This document shows positions 45,509 to 57,319 of a DNA stretch of 64,000 nt, piece by piece (positions within the stretch are counted from its first letter, which is position 1; every line of letters begins with the position of its first letter). The position numbers and the translations under genes are program-made. The notes below the pieces were generated by a model. The model was given only the letters and a program-made list of their open reading frames with translations, was not told the DNA's origin and ran no database searches. Source of the DNA: Thermothelomyces thermophilus ATCC 42464 (taxonomy: Eukaryota > Ascomycota > Sordariomycetes > Sordariales > Chaetomiaceae); NCBI RefSeq assembly GCF_000226095.1, contig NC_016474.1:4464001-4528000 (forward strand). The letters are read 5' to 3'.

Positions 45509-47653
45509 CTTTTCTGCACCCTGGTGCTACTGTTCGGCTCGGGGCGATTCACTGCAGTCTGCTGCGGCCGGGATGCTCCTGGCGTCCGCTAGTGATTACA
45601 GCAAAAACCAGATTTCCAGGTCCTCTGAAAACCAAAAATGCAAAGGGTGTCGTCGTTTTCGCTCAACATCAGGTCACTTGGGGGCAATCGTTCCTCCGGA
45701 TGTTTCTCCGGTTGAAGTGTGTGTGTTCGTCCGAGGTGCTCCCCGTTCGGTGCAGGAACCGTCCAATGACGCCTGGGAGATCGATCGCGAAAGCGGGCTA
45801 CTAATAAGTTGCCGCTGTGCCACGGCAGCAGTGTCGAATGCCGACCTTGGAACCCCTGCGTGAGGCCCAACCAGTCCAGAACCAAGCGAATGCCGCCGCG
45901 TAGATGCGTCCCTGCAGCGGCCCTGCATCCTTGTCTTGAATCGGGAGTGTCTGGTGTAATGTACTAGAGTACATACATAACTACATACATACATATGGTA
46001 TGTGGTACAAAATGTACGGATTACAGATTCTGTTTCTCATGCATTAGCCATGCTCGCTAGCGTGCTTGAAAATCGCCACCTCGACCACCCAACTCGGTTC
46101 GATAAGTTACCTTTTTTTTTTTTCTTATCGAAATATCGTGGAGGCAGACGAAGGATATCTTGACTGAATCTTGGAGTTCCGCGATTCTAATGACACTCTG
46201 CTATGTGATGGGCTGCGTCCTTACCGAACCAGGGATGGAGTTTCGGGGTCCAGGGTCGGTGCGATCACGAGATGGTCTTTGTTAGCTGGAATACCTAATT
46301 GCACAGTAGATGGTTAAAAACAAGCAACGGATGCACACCTGAGAAATGCGAGCTTGTGTGGGGTAAGATGCCATTTTGGGATTAGGCTGCACTGCACTGG
46401 ACAGCGGGATGCCGACAGGTCGCTTGAGAACGGGGAGGAAGATCGTGATTCGTGAGATTAACCGTTCCGGCGCCGCGAGTCGGCCAAGACATGCCTATTA
46501 ACCCTAAGCCTTTGGCCTCTCCCGGTCTGTTGCATGCCTAAATACTAGGTGTTTTGGTTTCAGTTTACGAAGTACTCTAGTGTGTGTAGCGTATCCCACG
46601 GCATACTTTTGGTATTGTCGATGCACGTTGGTGCTGCAAAGCGGACATGGTTGCGGAGATCGTCAGGCGGGTCCCAGAGATGCTCCAGCTGCCGTTCTCG
46701 TTAGTGGTGCCACCTAACTTCGACGTCTTTCATTCTGCATATGAATCCGTATTTGCATGTAAATAGGTACCTTCCATCCTGGACTTCTTCCCTCCTCATG
46801 TTCAAGTTCCATCCTTTCGGGCAACGAGAGATGGATCAATCAGTATTATTCCCACGCACCAGACTCCGGGGATGTAATTATACATGTTATTTATCCGCGT
46901 ATGTATTAATCCGTACATGCCTTAGGACATCACCAAGTCGTCATCTGAATAGAAACCCTTCAACCGCCTGGTGGTTGCCGTAAGTGTGAATCAAGAGACA
47001 GCATTTGATAACCACAGTGAAGGCATTCATTGGAGAGCATTGTTGATGTGAGCGACTTGTTCTCTAGAGATATCAACTCAAATGGATCCTCTAACTCGAC
47101 GTGACGTTATCGATTCGGATCCCCTGGTTGTCTGTCAGACTCTAACGCAAATCCGAACATTATTATACCACTTATTCGAATGTGAAATGTTGTGCCAATG
47201 TTTATTTGGCTCGGAGAATCTGTATGTAGTACCACATTTTGGGCGGCACTGCAGAGAGGACCGCAGAAGGCCCAGCTGAGGTCCAGCCTAATTATCTAAT
47301 CAGGTATCCATGCTAATCTGTCCGGATAAGCTCTGAGAAAGTGCAGAGATGTAAAAAATTACCTATAAGCACGGAATTGGCTATAGATGACGATATCATT
47401 GCTATAGTGGGAGAAGTTGCACATGGGTAGAGGCACTACATATAGGGTATAGAATATTGAGCGTTTCATCTGGGGCTAGTGGTGTTTTCTGTGAAGATGG
47501 TCGTATAGTGTGGGGAAAGTGGGTGGCTGATATCCTCCATCAGTTGACAATCAGGCACTTGCAGTTCTGATCCAGGTCATTTCCTAACCAACCAAGTTTT
47601 TGCAATCTTCGCAACATTCTCTCGGAGATTCCGACACTGTGCAATTGTCAATC
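45509..47653. other. 2.1-kb intergenic region, no gene seen
   Basis: It lies between divergent genes and holds both promoters. Visible features are CATA repeats near 45971-45996, a T-run near 46112 and AT-rich patches near 46860-46920. I found no gene and no clear copper-responsive site ahead of the ATPase. Confidence 0.45.
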
Positions 47654-50600
47654 ATGGCTTGCAGCTCCGGTTGTTGTGGGAAGCCAGCTTCACCTCCTCC
47701 TCCCGAGCAGCCTAACTCCAACCCCGCTTCCACTCCGGACCAGGATGATGGGGACAGCTGCTGCGACGGCGCGAACACGATAGCCGGCGAGAACTCCGAC
47801 CAGCCCGGCCTTGCTGGCGCCGCGCGTGATGAGCCTATCGAGGAGGACGACTGCTGCGCTCCCAAGCCATCAGCGCCCGGCTGCAACAACAAGGGCTGCT
47901 GCTCTGCGCCTGCGCCTGCGCCTGCGCCTGTGCCGAAGCCGCCGCGACCCGAAGACATACACAAGTCCAGCTGCTGCGAGGGCAAACCAGCTCCCTGCTG
48001 CGACCAGTCCTGCCTCGATCGCCTCGCACTGCGCGAATGCGAGAAGTACGCGTGCGACCTTACAGCCGACAGTAAGCTCTCCACCGCCTCAATTCCCCTT
48101 CTTTTGTTCCCCTCCCGCACGTGTTGATTCGGTGATTGACATGTCTCGCAGGTTCGACTATCTCCACCTGCGGCCGAGCTAAGGACGGCAAGCCGTGCGC
48201 CGAGCATGCGAACAAGGCCCGCCTGACGTACGCAGAGAGACTCGAGGCTCTCGGCTGTATCTGCCGTGCCCTGATCGCCCTCGGACAAGAGTCTTGCTGC
48301 CTGCCTTCTCGCCGTCCGTCCACCGGCAGCGCTCGCCGCCGCCGCCGCCGCTCTAAGGAGTCAGCGTTGCGTTCCCGCACATCTGCCGATTCGTGCTGCG
48401 TTGCTAGCGGCGCGGATGCAGCCTGTTGCTCCACCAAGAAGCGACCGGGCTCAAGGAAAAAGAATGAATGTCGCAGCTCCTCCGATGGGACGGAGGCTGC
48501 CGCTCCTGAGCCTCCTAGAATTGCGGGCTCTTGCGCTGATTCCTGCTGCGCCGAAGAGCGACCGGTCGGTCACGTCAATGAGGTGAAGGAATTTCTTTCG
48601 GACGTAGCGAACGCCACCACCGATCTCGAGAAGGCTTTCGCGCGAAATGAAAAGGAACACGTCATTCTCAGCATCTCTGGTATGACGTGCACTGGTTGTG
48701 AGACAAAACTAGTCCGGACCCTCGGCGTCCACCCGGCGGTCAGGAATCTGAAGACCAGTTTGGTCCTTTCTCGCGCCGAGTTTGACGTGATCGGTGCTGC
48801 TTCTGTGGTCGACGTCATGAAGCATCTCGAGAGAACGACTGAGTTTAAGTGCGAGAGGGTTACGAACAAAGGCTCAAGCCTCGATATCCTCGCTCCGGAT
48901 GGCGATGCGGCCGCTCTCATCAACCGACCTTGGCCGGACGGGGTTACCGAAGTCAGACTCGTGGACAAAAAGACCGTCAATGTCAGCTTCGACCCCAAGA
49001 TCATTGGAGCTCGGGATCTCGTTCGACACGGTTGGGGCGACGGCCAGGTCAATCTCGCGCCGCCCCGCCCCGACCTCACGCTCGAAGCAGGCAGTAGGCA
49101 TGTTCGTCACGTCGGCTACATGACCTTACTCTCCGCGTGCCTTACTGTCCCTGTTCTGGTTATGGCTTGGGCTCCGCTTCCCGAACGCGACATCGCGTAC
49201 GACTCGGCATCCTTGGCATTGGCAACGATCGTTCAGTTCGTCATCGCGGGACCCTTTTACCCGAAGGCCCTCAAGAGTTTCATATTCTCAAGAATCATTG
49301 AAATGGACTTGCTCATTGTTTTGAGCACTAGCACGGCTTACATATTCTCGCTGGTCTCGTTCGGCTACCTCGTATCGGGCCGGCCACTGCCGACGGGCGA
49401 ATTCTTCGAAACGAGCACCCTGCTGGTCACCCTGATCATGGTCGGCCGATGGGTCGCTGCCTTGGCCCGTCAAAAAGCCGTGAAGTCCATCTCCGTACGA
49501 TCTCTGCAGACCCCTACCGCCCTCCTCGTGAACGACGACGGAGAGGAAACGGAGATCGACGCCCGCCTTCTTCAGTATGGGGATGTTTTTAAGGTCGTTC
49601 CTGATTCGAGAATCCCTACCGATGGCACGGTAGTGTCAGGCTCATCCGAAGTAGACGAGTCCATGATCACCGGTGAGTCCAGGCCGGTGGAGAAACACGC
49701 CAGATCTCCAGTCATTGCCGGATCGGTGAACGGATCGGGCACGCTGCGCGTTCGGGTGACGCGACTCCCTGGCGACAATACTATTAGTACCATCGCCGGC
49801 ATGGTCGACGAGGCAAAGTTATCTAAGCCAAAAATCCAGGACCTCGCAGACCGTGTTGCGAGCTACTTTGTCCCGGTTGTCGTTGCCCTGACGATTATCA
49901 CGTTGGCTGTCTGGATTGCCATCGGTGTTGCTGTTCGCCAACAACCGGGAAAGGAGGCTACGGTTCGAGCAATCACCTACGCAATCGCAGTCCTGATCGT
50001 GTCTTGCCCCTGTGCTATTGGCCTTGCGGTCCCTATGGTCATCGTCATTGCGAGCGGTGTTGCCGCCGAGCGAGGTGTCACTTTCAGATCGGCGGAGAGC
50101 ATCGAGGTCGCCCATAGGACGTCTCATGTTATTCTCGACAAAACCGGCACCATCACCGAAGGCAAGCTATCAGTGGCTCGAGAGTGGTATGCGGAAGGTA
50201 ACCAAGACACCACCAAGTCACTGCTTCTCGGCCTGGTAGGGAGCATCAAACACCCCGTCTCTGCTGCCGTAGCAACCCACCTAAAGACGCAAGGCGTGTC
50301 TCCCTCACTGGTATCTGAGCCGAAGACCCTGACAGGAAGGGGTGTCGAAGGCGTTGTCGAGGGGTCTGGCTCGCTCCTTCGGGCGGGTAATTCACGGTGG
50401 CTCAACCTCGATTCCGATCCAGAAGTACAGTCGGTTTTGTCGCAAGGATACACGGCATTCTGCTTCACCATCGCCGGTTCTGTTGCCGCAGTCTTTGGTC
50501 TCCAAGACTCGATTCGACCAGACGCCGCTTCTACGGTCAAGACCTTGCTCGAACGTGGCATATCGGTCCACATCATCTCGGGCGACGACGACGGTGCCGT

Positions 50601-51093
50601 GCGCTCCGTAGGCGCACAGTTGGGCATTGCCGAGACCAACCTCCGATCTCGCTGTACCCCCTCTGACAAGCAAGCGTACATTAAAGGACTTCTTGGGGGC
50701 ACCCTCTCCCCGAATCAAACCACAAAGCGCAAGAAGCCAGTCGTTCTGTTTTGCGGCGATGGTACCAATGACGCGGTTGCGCTAGCCCAGGCCACCATCG
50801 GCGTGCACATGAACGAGGGCGGGACCGACGTCGCCAACTCGGCGGCTGACGTCGTCCTCATGCGCCCCAAGCTCGCCGGTATCCTCACCATCCTCGCCGT
50901 GAGCGAGAAGTCGATTCGAAGGATCGCCTTCAACTTCGGCTGGAGCTTTGTCTACAACCTCTTTGCCATCCTGCTCGCCGCCGGCGCATTTGTCCACGCC
51001 AGGATCCCGCCCGAGCTTGCCGGCTTGGGCGAGCTGGTCAGTGTCTTGCCTGTCATCGCTGCGGCCGTGATGCTACGATGGTCCAAGATCTGA
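47654..51093 (+). CDS. crpA: Cys-rich heavy-metal P1B-type ATPase, CrpA-like copper exporter
   Basis: Two exons, 47654-48071 and 48152-51093, 1119 aa; the 80-bp intron has GTAAGC and CGCAG ends. It pumps monovalent copper (or a similar soft metal) across a membrane, forming an Asp-phosphate. All catalytic marks are present: TGES near 646, CPC in the transport helix at 758-760, DKTGT at 802, HP (KHPVSA) after it and GDGTND near 1008. One HMA domain carries MTCTGC with the first Cys at 319. Before it, residues 1-300 hold at least eight CC pairs and further single cysteines in a Pro/Ala/Lys-rich setting, like a built-in metallothionein. This layout matches fungal Cu-detoxification ATPases (CrpA, Crp1) better than the Golgi CCC2 type, which has tandem HMA domains. 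Copper rather than silver or cadmium is inferred from CPC. Confidence 0.9.
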
Positions 51094-52391
51094 CAAGCAA
51101 TTGGCTGCGTGGTTGGCTTAGAGCGCTACAAACTATTAATACTTAGACCCTGGAGTGCGTACTGGAAACGGGGTTCCTAGGGTGTGTTGTGTACGGGAAT
51201 GATTCAGCGTCCATCTGGTAAGGATAGCCTCTCGCATGGCTCATCCGGAAGAGGCCGTACGGGGAATATTGGCTTCAACATTCGTACTAAAATGTTTACA
51301 CCAACAGGGAGGAGAGTCTGGCCGAGGAGACCGCTCCTCCACACGCACATTGGGCGGGCAGCCTTCGCCGAAGATACCGTTGCCCAAATTGGATCTCGTC
51401 TCCTCTAGTCGCCATTCCTGATGCCCCTGCTCTGCCGTTTCTGAATTCATTTTCACGAACATATCCCACCATGTGACCATGCATGAACTAGTGGATGGAT
51501 GAGCCAAGAGACAGTTAACGAACCGTGGCGCTCGTGCCATTGGTCTCATCAGCACACGAGCTTCTGGAGAGAACAAAGCAGGTTTTTAGATTTAGAAAAC
51601 CCCAGTTGGATAACCCCACTACAGAGCCATCCCTGTTCCGATATCACCTGAGAAAAGAACAGGGCAGCCTTGGAAACGGAGGTGGCTCGATCTAAGCTGA
51701 GCAAAAGTTTCGATTCACGAATCAATCTTTCATTTTCTTGAGATACGAAAGGGGTCCATTATAACCGAATGGGAGCATTCCAACTTGGCCGCACTTAACC
51801 GGTAGGTATCGGCTAGAGGAGTTCGGGAGGGCGAAGGAGGTGGAGGATTTCCTCGAACTATCGAGACGCGAACAGGTGCTGACCACGTCGAAGATTGTGG
51901 AGGTGGTGGTGTGGCTGCACCGTTCCAGAGACTTGGAACTAACACTTTCTTCTCTTCCACCCCCCCCCTCCCCTACCTTTCCCTTTTCTACTCCACGAGA
52001 CCGCAGCGAATCACCGGAAATGTGGCGTTCTCCAATACGAGATTCGGCCCGCCGGCTTGGTATCCTTTTGGCCAATTACCGCCCTTGGAACCCCGCGTCG
52101 TCCTGCCCCGGTCTCTTTGCGCTGTCACTCCACGGCACTTTTGATCGCTGGAGCTAACGGTTGTATAGCGAACCCAACCGCAAATATGGACTCAGAACCA
52201 TCGTCACCGGATGTTCGCATCCAGATTAGCGAGAGAGATGGCTGATAGAATAGGTTGCTTGCCCTTCCAGACTTCTTGGGATAAGATGAGCCGTCCGCCC
52301 CGGATCAGGAGCCATGGAACCCTTCTTCAAACGAAATCGTTACACTCAGGTTTAACGTTTAACTTGACACTCGATATCATATATCATCAAG
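51094..52391. other. Intergenic, no gene seen
   Basis: The 3' flank of the ATPase gene and promoter of the secreted protein gene. Short frames on both strands lack domain or splice support. There is a pyrimidine-rich tract near 51945-51990. Confidence 0.45.
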
Positions 52392-53289
52392 ATGCACTCG
52401 CTTGCAATCCTGCTTATCGTGGGAGCCGGGCTGTAAGTGTCGCCCGTTAAGCGGCCAGCATGCGTCAAATCAGCCTCGCTGACCTCGCTCTCACAGCATC
52501 GCGCCCGCTGCCGCTACCGGAGACCACCATACCACCAAACCTCCCTCGCACACGAGCGGCTGTCCTACCCTCACCGTTACCACGGACCTGTGCCGCACCT
52601 GTGGCTACCTCTACCCATCGTGCTCCGTGGTGAGCACGGTGACACGAAGCTGCGACTGCCCAAATCCGCCGGCGACGTCCTACACAGCTTTCCCTTGCCA
52701 TGAGCCGTGCCGGAGCATTGGGTGTCCAACCAGCTATTCGATCGTGGAGCCGACCGGGTGCGAGTCGTCCACTTCCACCCCGCCCTCCAGCACCAGCACC
52801 AGCACTAGCAGCAGTAGCAGCACCAGCTGCAGCGCGACCTCCACCTCCTCCTCTTCGTCCGAGACCGAGGATTGCTCCTCCACGACGGTGACCAGCTCCC
52901 ACAACCACACCAAATCCCACACCCATACCAAGTCCCATAGTCACAGCAGCTCCAGCAGCGAGCCCCCGTGCAACACCACATCCACATCCATATCCACAAG
53001 CACCTGCACCTGCACCAGCGAGCCGCCGGGCGAGACTAGCACGACCAGCTCTGAGCCGTCAACCAGTCACTCCCATCCGCACTCCCCTCCCCACTCATCC
53101 TCTCAGCCACCCACGTCGACCTCCTCGCCCCCGCCTCCCCCGCCTTCAACCTCGGCTCCGCCCACGAGCGGCGGTGGCGGGGAGGGTGTGCCGTCTTCCT
53201 CTTCCCTGCCGCCGCCGCCGCCGCCGCCGACCAGCAGCGTCGCTACGGCCGGCGCCAACGGCAGGGCGAGACCGTTCCGGCTCTGGTAA
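52392..53289 (+). CDS. Secreted Cys-domain protein with Ser/Thr/His/Pro-rich tail
   Basis: Exons 52392-52432 and 52497-53289, 277 aa; the 64-bp intron (GTAAGT...CACAG) cuts the signal peptide, which reads HSLAILLIVGAGL then IAPAAA. After it comes a compact cysteine domain (residues 33-88) with CPTLTVTTDLCRTC, SCDCPNPPATSY and FPCHEPC-x4-C, a type I know from fungal cell-wall and mucin-like proteins. The rest is a low-complexity stalk of Ser, Thr and Pro with His clusters (SHNHTKSHTHTKSHSHS near 153-170 and SHSHPHSPPH near 220). It is likely heavily O-glycosylated and wall-bound or secreted. The C-terminus (ARPFRLW) is not hydrophobic, so a GPI anchor is unlikely. The His clusters could bind metal, and the copper-pump gene is 1.3 kb away, but a link is speculation. 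Confidence 0.83.
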
Positions 53290-54179
53290 GCATCATCGGC
53301 TGATCGGTCTCTGGCCCTGCTCTCCGTGGGGACAACCCGTAGACAGACCCTAGGGGGTGAGGTGACGGGGAGCGATGACGGCGTGTTGGAATCGGGACCG
53401 GAATCGGGCGGTGGGTCCCTTGCTTGCTTGACCGGAGAGTCGTCAACCGGTTTTTCTCGTTTTCATTTTCTCGTTTTCTTCCTTCTCTTTTTTTTTCGCT
53501 CTAAAAACGCTTTCGCCGATTCTCTTTGTTCTCGCGTTGGGCTAGGCGACTGGGGCAATGAACCTTCCAGGTTGAACTACATACGGATTCCTCCGTACAC
53601 TACCCGGTGGTGTGACTAATTAGTTCAGACTACCACCTGTCTCCCGGCAGGTGGTAGTCCTGAACTAATTAGTCAGCAACTAACCACCGGGTAAAACCAA
53701 ACGAGATTGGCTGCGTTATCGGTGTGGCCTGAGTGCTGATGGCAAGGGTACAGTACCGTGCTGTATGTATGTACAGTACACTACTGGCACGATTTCGTTA
53801 CAGGGAGCGGTCCCGGGCTTATTCTCCTGCCTCGTTCGTACTGGGGTAGCAATGCTAGTAGTTACGTGGTTCGTTCCACTTAAATAAGGTTGTCTGATGT
53901 GCAGGATCATCGTTTCTGTTGTGGGTTTCATTCCACGTTAGTGACCAGCGTCCCGAGGAGAAAATAAAAGAAAACAAGCTCCAGAACACGAAGCGACGAT
54001 GGAGGGTGGAACAACAGGCAGCCCTAGTTATACCCCACCTTTACCCGTCCCGCGGCGGCCCCGCAGGTTTCTTGATGCATCTATCCTTCCTCTCCGATCT
54101 TCCATCGCTGGCAACTTCAAACCTTCATTTCTCGACATTGGCCCATCACACATCTACAGGCCAAAAAAAAAAAAAAATA
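53290..54179. other. Intergenic with hairpin MITE
   Basis: It holds the inverted-repeat element at 53601-53693 and short GTATGTAC-type repeats near 53763. No gene was seen. Confidence 0.5.
53601..53693. mobile_element. Small hairpin MITE-like element, TA-flanked
   Basis: The left arm, 53601-53639, begins TACCCGGTGG and ends CTACCACCTG. The right arm, 53648-53693, is its complement apart from a 6-base insertion and one extra base; the loop is 8 bases. Taking the outer TA on each side as the target duplication leaves an 89-bp element with CCCGGTGG termini, as in MITEs of Tc1/mariner or pogo type. No transposase is present in the window. Confidence 0.65.
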
Positions 54180-54605
54180 ATGGCGTCCGCGCTCACCCGC
54201 TACAAGCTCGTTTTTACTGTGCCGCCCGCTGCCCTCGAGGCGTGCAAGGCAGCCATCTTCGCCGCCGGGGCTGGGCGATACCCCGGCTCAGGGAACTACA
54301 CCGAGTGCTGCTTTACCGTGCTCGGCACCGGGCAATTCCGGCCGGGCGACGCGGCTAACCCACATATCGGCCAGGTCGGTGAGCTGGAGCACGTCGAGGA
54401 AGCGAGAGTCGAGACGCTGTGCGTCGGCGAGGAGGTTGCTCGCAACGCGGTCTCCGCGCTCAAGAAGTGAGTTGGCCTTGGCAGCCTTGGTCTGAAGCTC
54501 GCGCGAGAGAGAGAGAGCATTGGAAGGCTGACGATCGCACAACCACACAGGGCACATCCGTATGAGGAACCTGCATATGAGGTGTATAAGCTGGAGGACT
54601 TTTGA
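54180..54605 (+). CDS. NIF3/YqfO-domain small protein, 113 aa
   Basis: Exons 54180-54466 and 54551-54605; the 84-bp intron runs from GTGAGT to CACAG. The reading joins ALKK to AHPYEEPAYEVYKLEDF, then stops. The protein starts RYKLVFTVPP, has a GAGRYPG loop and the GQFRPG and NPHIG segments, and ends with HPYEEPAYE. It is a free-standing version of the CutA/PII-like domain that is inserted in NIF3-family (YqfO) proteins, with length and motifs as usual for that group. The reaction is not established, and metal or nucleotide binding is only suggested by the fold. It has no targeting signal. Start ATG 54180 directly follows an A-rich leader. Confidence 0.9.
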
Positions 54606-55363
54606 GCCAGCGGCGTGACAAAAAGTCCAGAGAGCATGGGCCATCATTGAAATGGAGCCGTCCTGGGCCAGAAATGGCCATGATTTATGCGCAACCTGAC
54701 GTGATTACCACATGCAACAAGGTCCAAAGAACGCCGTTCTCTTTTTTTTGTTTACGATTTCTTTTTTGGGGGGGTTCCCTCTGCTTGCTTCATCTAGTGC
54801 TGTTCTCCGCAGTTTCTCGAGGTCATCCTGGAGCCGCGTCCTTATCAGTAGCTGTCGACGACAACGATGACGACGACGACGCGATTTCCGAAAAGAGAAG
54901 CGAGCAAAGTCTGATGGTGATTGACTCCGATATTAGGCTAGAGATCATCGGAACCAGCCGCATCCAGACCGCCGCTCATTCGTTGCTTCAAGCCACGGAC
55001 ATGGTGATGATCAACTCGAGCAAATTGGGACGGCGCGGCCAAGACCTCAAAGAGATCAATGCGCCGGCTGGACATTGTTCCGCCAGGGCCGCTGCCGAGC
55101 GGACAGCGCACCTCATCGGCCCCAATCCGTCGCCTTTCTTTGCCGCTCGTTCCCTCCCGCTAAGTTGGGAGTGTTTGGGGAAGAAAGGGGGAAAAAAAGT
55201 AACAGGAAAAAAAAAAAAAAAAAAGAACAAAAAGAACCACATCAGTGCTACCTCCAGTACATTGTATCATGAGTGGTTGCGCGGGCTGCAGCATCTAGGC
55301 ACTGTTGCAATTGAAGCTGTCACACCGCGGTCAGCGACCGGCAGTCCCGGGCCACATTTCGAC
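54606..55363. other. Leader region of the F-box/ankyrin gene
   Basis: The downstream frame stays open backwards through this stretch, but the codons pass through homopolymer runs (T8 and G7 near 54742-54774, A18 near 55207) and have no conserved character. I treat it as promoter and 5' UTR. Confidence 0.5.
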
Positions 55364-57004
55364 ATGGCGTCGCCGTCGTTGTTCTCGTCGTCGCACACCC
55401 TCAACGCCTTACCAATAGAGCTACTTGTTTTTGTCATCAACGACCTGGATCGCGTCGAGGATATCGCGGCCCTCGCGCTCACTAATCGGCGACTCTACGG
55501 CATCGCGAACCCGCTCCTTTACAAGCGCGCAGCCCTGTGCTGCGACGGACGGCCAGTAGCATGGGCCGCAAACCACGGCTTGGTGTCGACGCTGCGAATG
55601 GCGCTGGCCGCCGGCTGCGATCCCAACCAAGGGTTCAGTGAAGAGGTGCCCGCGGAGGAGTGGAAGAGAGCCGCCGCCGCCGCCCGGGCCGATGCCGTCG
55701 CGGGCAGACCCAAGGCGCGATGGGCCACGTGGGACTGGGGGAAGGGACCGACCATCAGCCGTATTCCATGGTCTCCCGGCCCCGGCGCCGAGATCGACCA
55801 TGCCGATACCCCCTCCAGCATATCCACTGTCGGCCCCTCGACACAGGCCCCGAGTTCTTCGGACCTCGACTCGGTGGTCTCGTCCGAGGATGACCAAGAT
55901 CTGTCGCAGCCAAGTGATGCGTCCTCCGTCACAGAGCCGTCACCATCACCAACCCCGGACACGGTGGAACGCTCGTACAATGCGGTCCACCTCGCCGCCC
56001 GTGGCGGCCACAACGAAGTCCTCAGGATCCTCTTGTCCAAGGGGGCCGCGGTCAACGTCGGGTCCCGCCACTTTTGCGCATGCACCCCGCAATACGGCCT
56101 GCTGAACGCGCTGGAGAGTCCCGACCCCGACGCCGACGATCCCAGGTGGACACCCCTCCACGTCGCCATCTGCCACTCGCATACCGACACCGCCAAGCTG
56201 CTCCTCTCGAGCGGCGCATCCATCAAGATGGAGGCGACAAGCGACGGGACGATCTCCGGACCGGGAGACTCGGTGGATATGCCAGGTGCCGACGGCTACG
56301 GGTCGACGGCACTGCACCATGCCGCGGGCATGGGCCTGACCGATCTGGTGCGCCACATCCTCGACAACAAGATCCAGACCGACGTCGACGCCAAGGACGA
56401 CCGCACCACCACGCCCTTCTACCACGCCTACGCCAACCGCCGCTGGGACAGCACCGTGCCCCTCCTCCTGGAGCGCGGCGCCGACATCCACTGCGAGACC
56501 AAGATGTACATCCCCTACACGGCCATCACCCCTCTCGGCGAGGCCTGCCGGCTCGGCCACTTCGACGTCGCCGACCGGCTGCTCGACCTCGGCGCGGACC
56601 CCCGGCGCGGGTTCATCGCCCTCATGAAGGGCGGCTGCCTCACGCCCCTGCACATGTGCTGCATGCGCTCGGCGCAGCCGGTGGGCGAGCCGGCCGAGAA
56701 AGGCGACGACGACGAGACGCGGGGCCGCGCGCGCATGCACACGATCCATAAGCTGATCGCCAAGGGCGCCGCGCTCGACGCGCGCGACTGCTTCGGGGAC
56801 ACGCCGCAGTCGGCGGCGGAGAAGGCGCGCAACACGTTTGCGCTCGAGGCCCTCGCGCGGCTGAACATTTCGGGTGGTGCGGATTTGGAGGAGAAGGAGA
56901 GCCAGCAGATAAGAGCTGGCCGGGATGCTGCTGCCGGGTCAAAACCGGCCCGCGCAGAAACGCCCGCGACGGCTGCTCCATCGGCTGCTGCTTCGGGCCC
57001 ATAG
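55364..57004 (+). CDS. F-box and ankyrin-repeat protein, 546 aa
   Basis: A single exon from ATG 55364 (GACATGGCG). Residues about 12-55 form an F-box (LNALPIELLVFVINDLD, then ALALTNRRLYGIANPLLYK), the site that binds Skp1 in SCF ubiquitin ligases. An acidic, Ser-rich linker near 150-205 follows. Ankyrin repeats run from about residue 205 to 500: NAVHLAARGGHNEVLRILL, TPLHVAICHSHTDTAKLLL, TALHHAAGMGLTDLVRHIL, TPFYHAYANRRWDSTVPLL, TPLGEACRLGHFDVADRLL and a final one ending IAKGAALDARDCFGDTP. The likely role is a substrate adaptor of a ubiquitin ligase; the target is unknown. The gene is convergent with FIP1. F-box/ankyrin proteins are numerous and variable in ascomycetes. Confidence 0.88.
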   Translation: MASPSLFSSSHTLNALPIELLVFVINDLDRVEDIAALALTNRRLYGIANPLLYKRAALCCDGRPVAWAANHGLVSTLRMALAAGCDPNQGFSEEVPAEEWKRAAAAARADAVAGRPKARWATWDWGKGPTISRIPWSPGPGAEIDHADTPSSISTVGPSTQAPSSSDLDSVVSSEDDQDLSQPSDASSVTEPSPSPTPDTVERSYNAVHLAARGGHNEVLRILLSKGAAVNVGSRHFCACTPQYGLLNALESPDPDADDPRWTPLHVAICHSHTDTAKLLLSSGASIKMEATSDGTISGPGDSVDMPGADGYGSTALHHAAGMGLTDLVRHILDNKIQTDVDAKDDRTTTPFYHAYANRRWDSTVPLLLERGADIHCETKMYIPYTAITPLGEACRLGHFDVADRLLDLGADPRRGFIALMKGGCLTPLHMCCMRSAQPVGEPAEKGDDDETRGRARMHTIHKLIAKGAALDARDCFGDTPQSAAEKARNTFALEALARLNISGGADLEEKESQQIRAGRDAAAGSKPARAETPATAAPSAAASGP

Positions 57005-57319
57005 GTTGTCTTGCCCTGGTATATGCGGAAATAGTGTCCACAACCAACCAAACTATATAGTGCAGCTTGTCTCGCAAGGTTGTTCGGTACGAGGAAAGCT
57101 GTGAATAGTACAGCATCGGCCTGCTGCATACGCTCGAAACCGGTTCCTGCGCTAGCCGGTCGGTTCCAATGTATAGTCAGTTCTTCTGTAGTAAAACACC
57201 ACTTGATAAAAAAAAATGTTGGAAAATGATAGACACGGATTGCCACATATGAGTGCGCAAAACAAAAATCTCCTCTTTTTTTTTGTTCTCCTTTTGGGTA
57301 TCGATTAGCCCAAGCTGGC
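57005..57319. other. Convergent 3' flanks of ankyrin gene and FIP1
   Basis: Only terminator and UTR sequence is expected here. The A- and T-rich stretches near 57208 and 57272 fit polyadenylation regions. No gene seen. Confidence 0.5.

Noticed and set aside
54602-55363. 254-codon extension in front of the F-box/ankyrin protein
   Set aside because: It runs through the stop of the NIF3-like gene and through homopolymer tracts, and adds no recognisable domain. ATG 55364 directly precedes the F-box.
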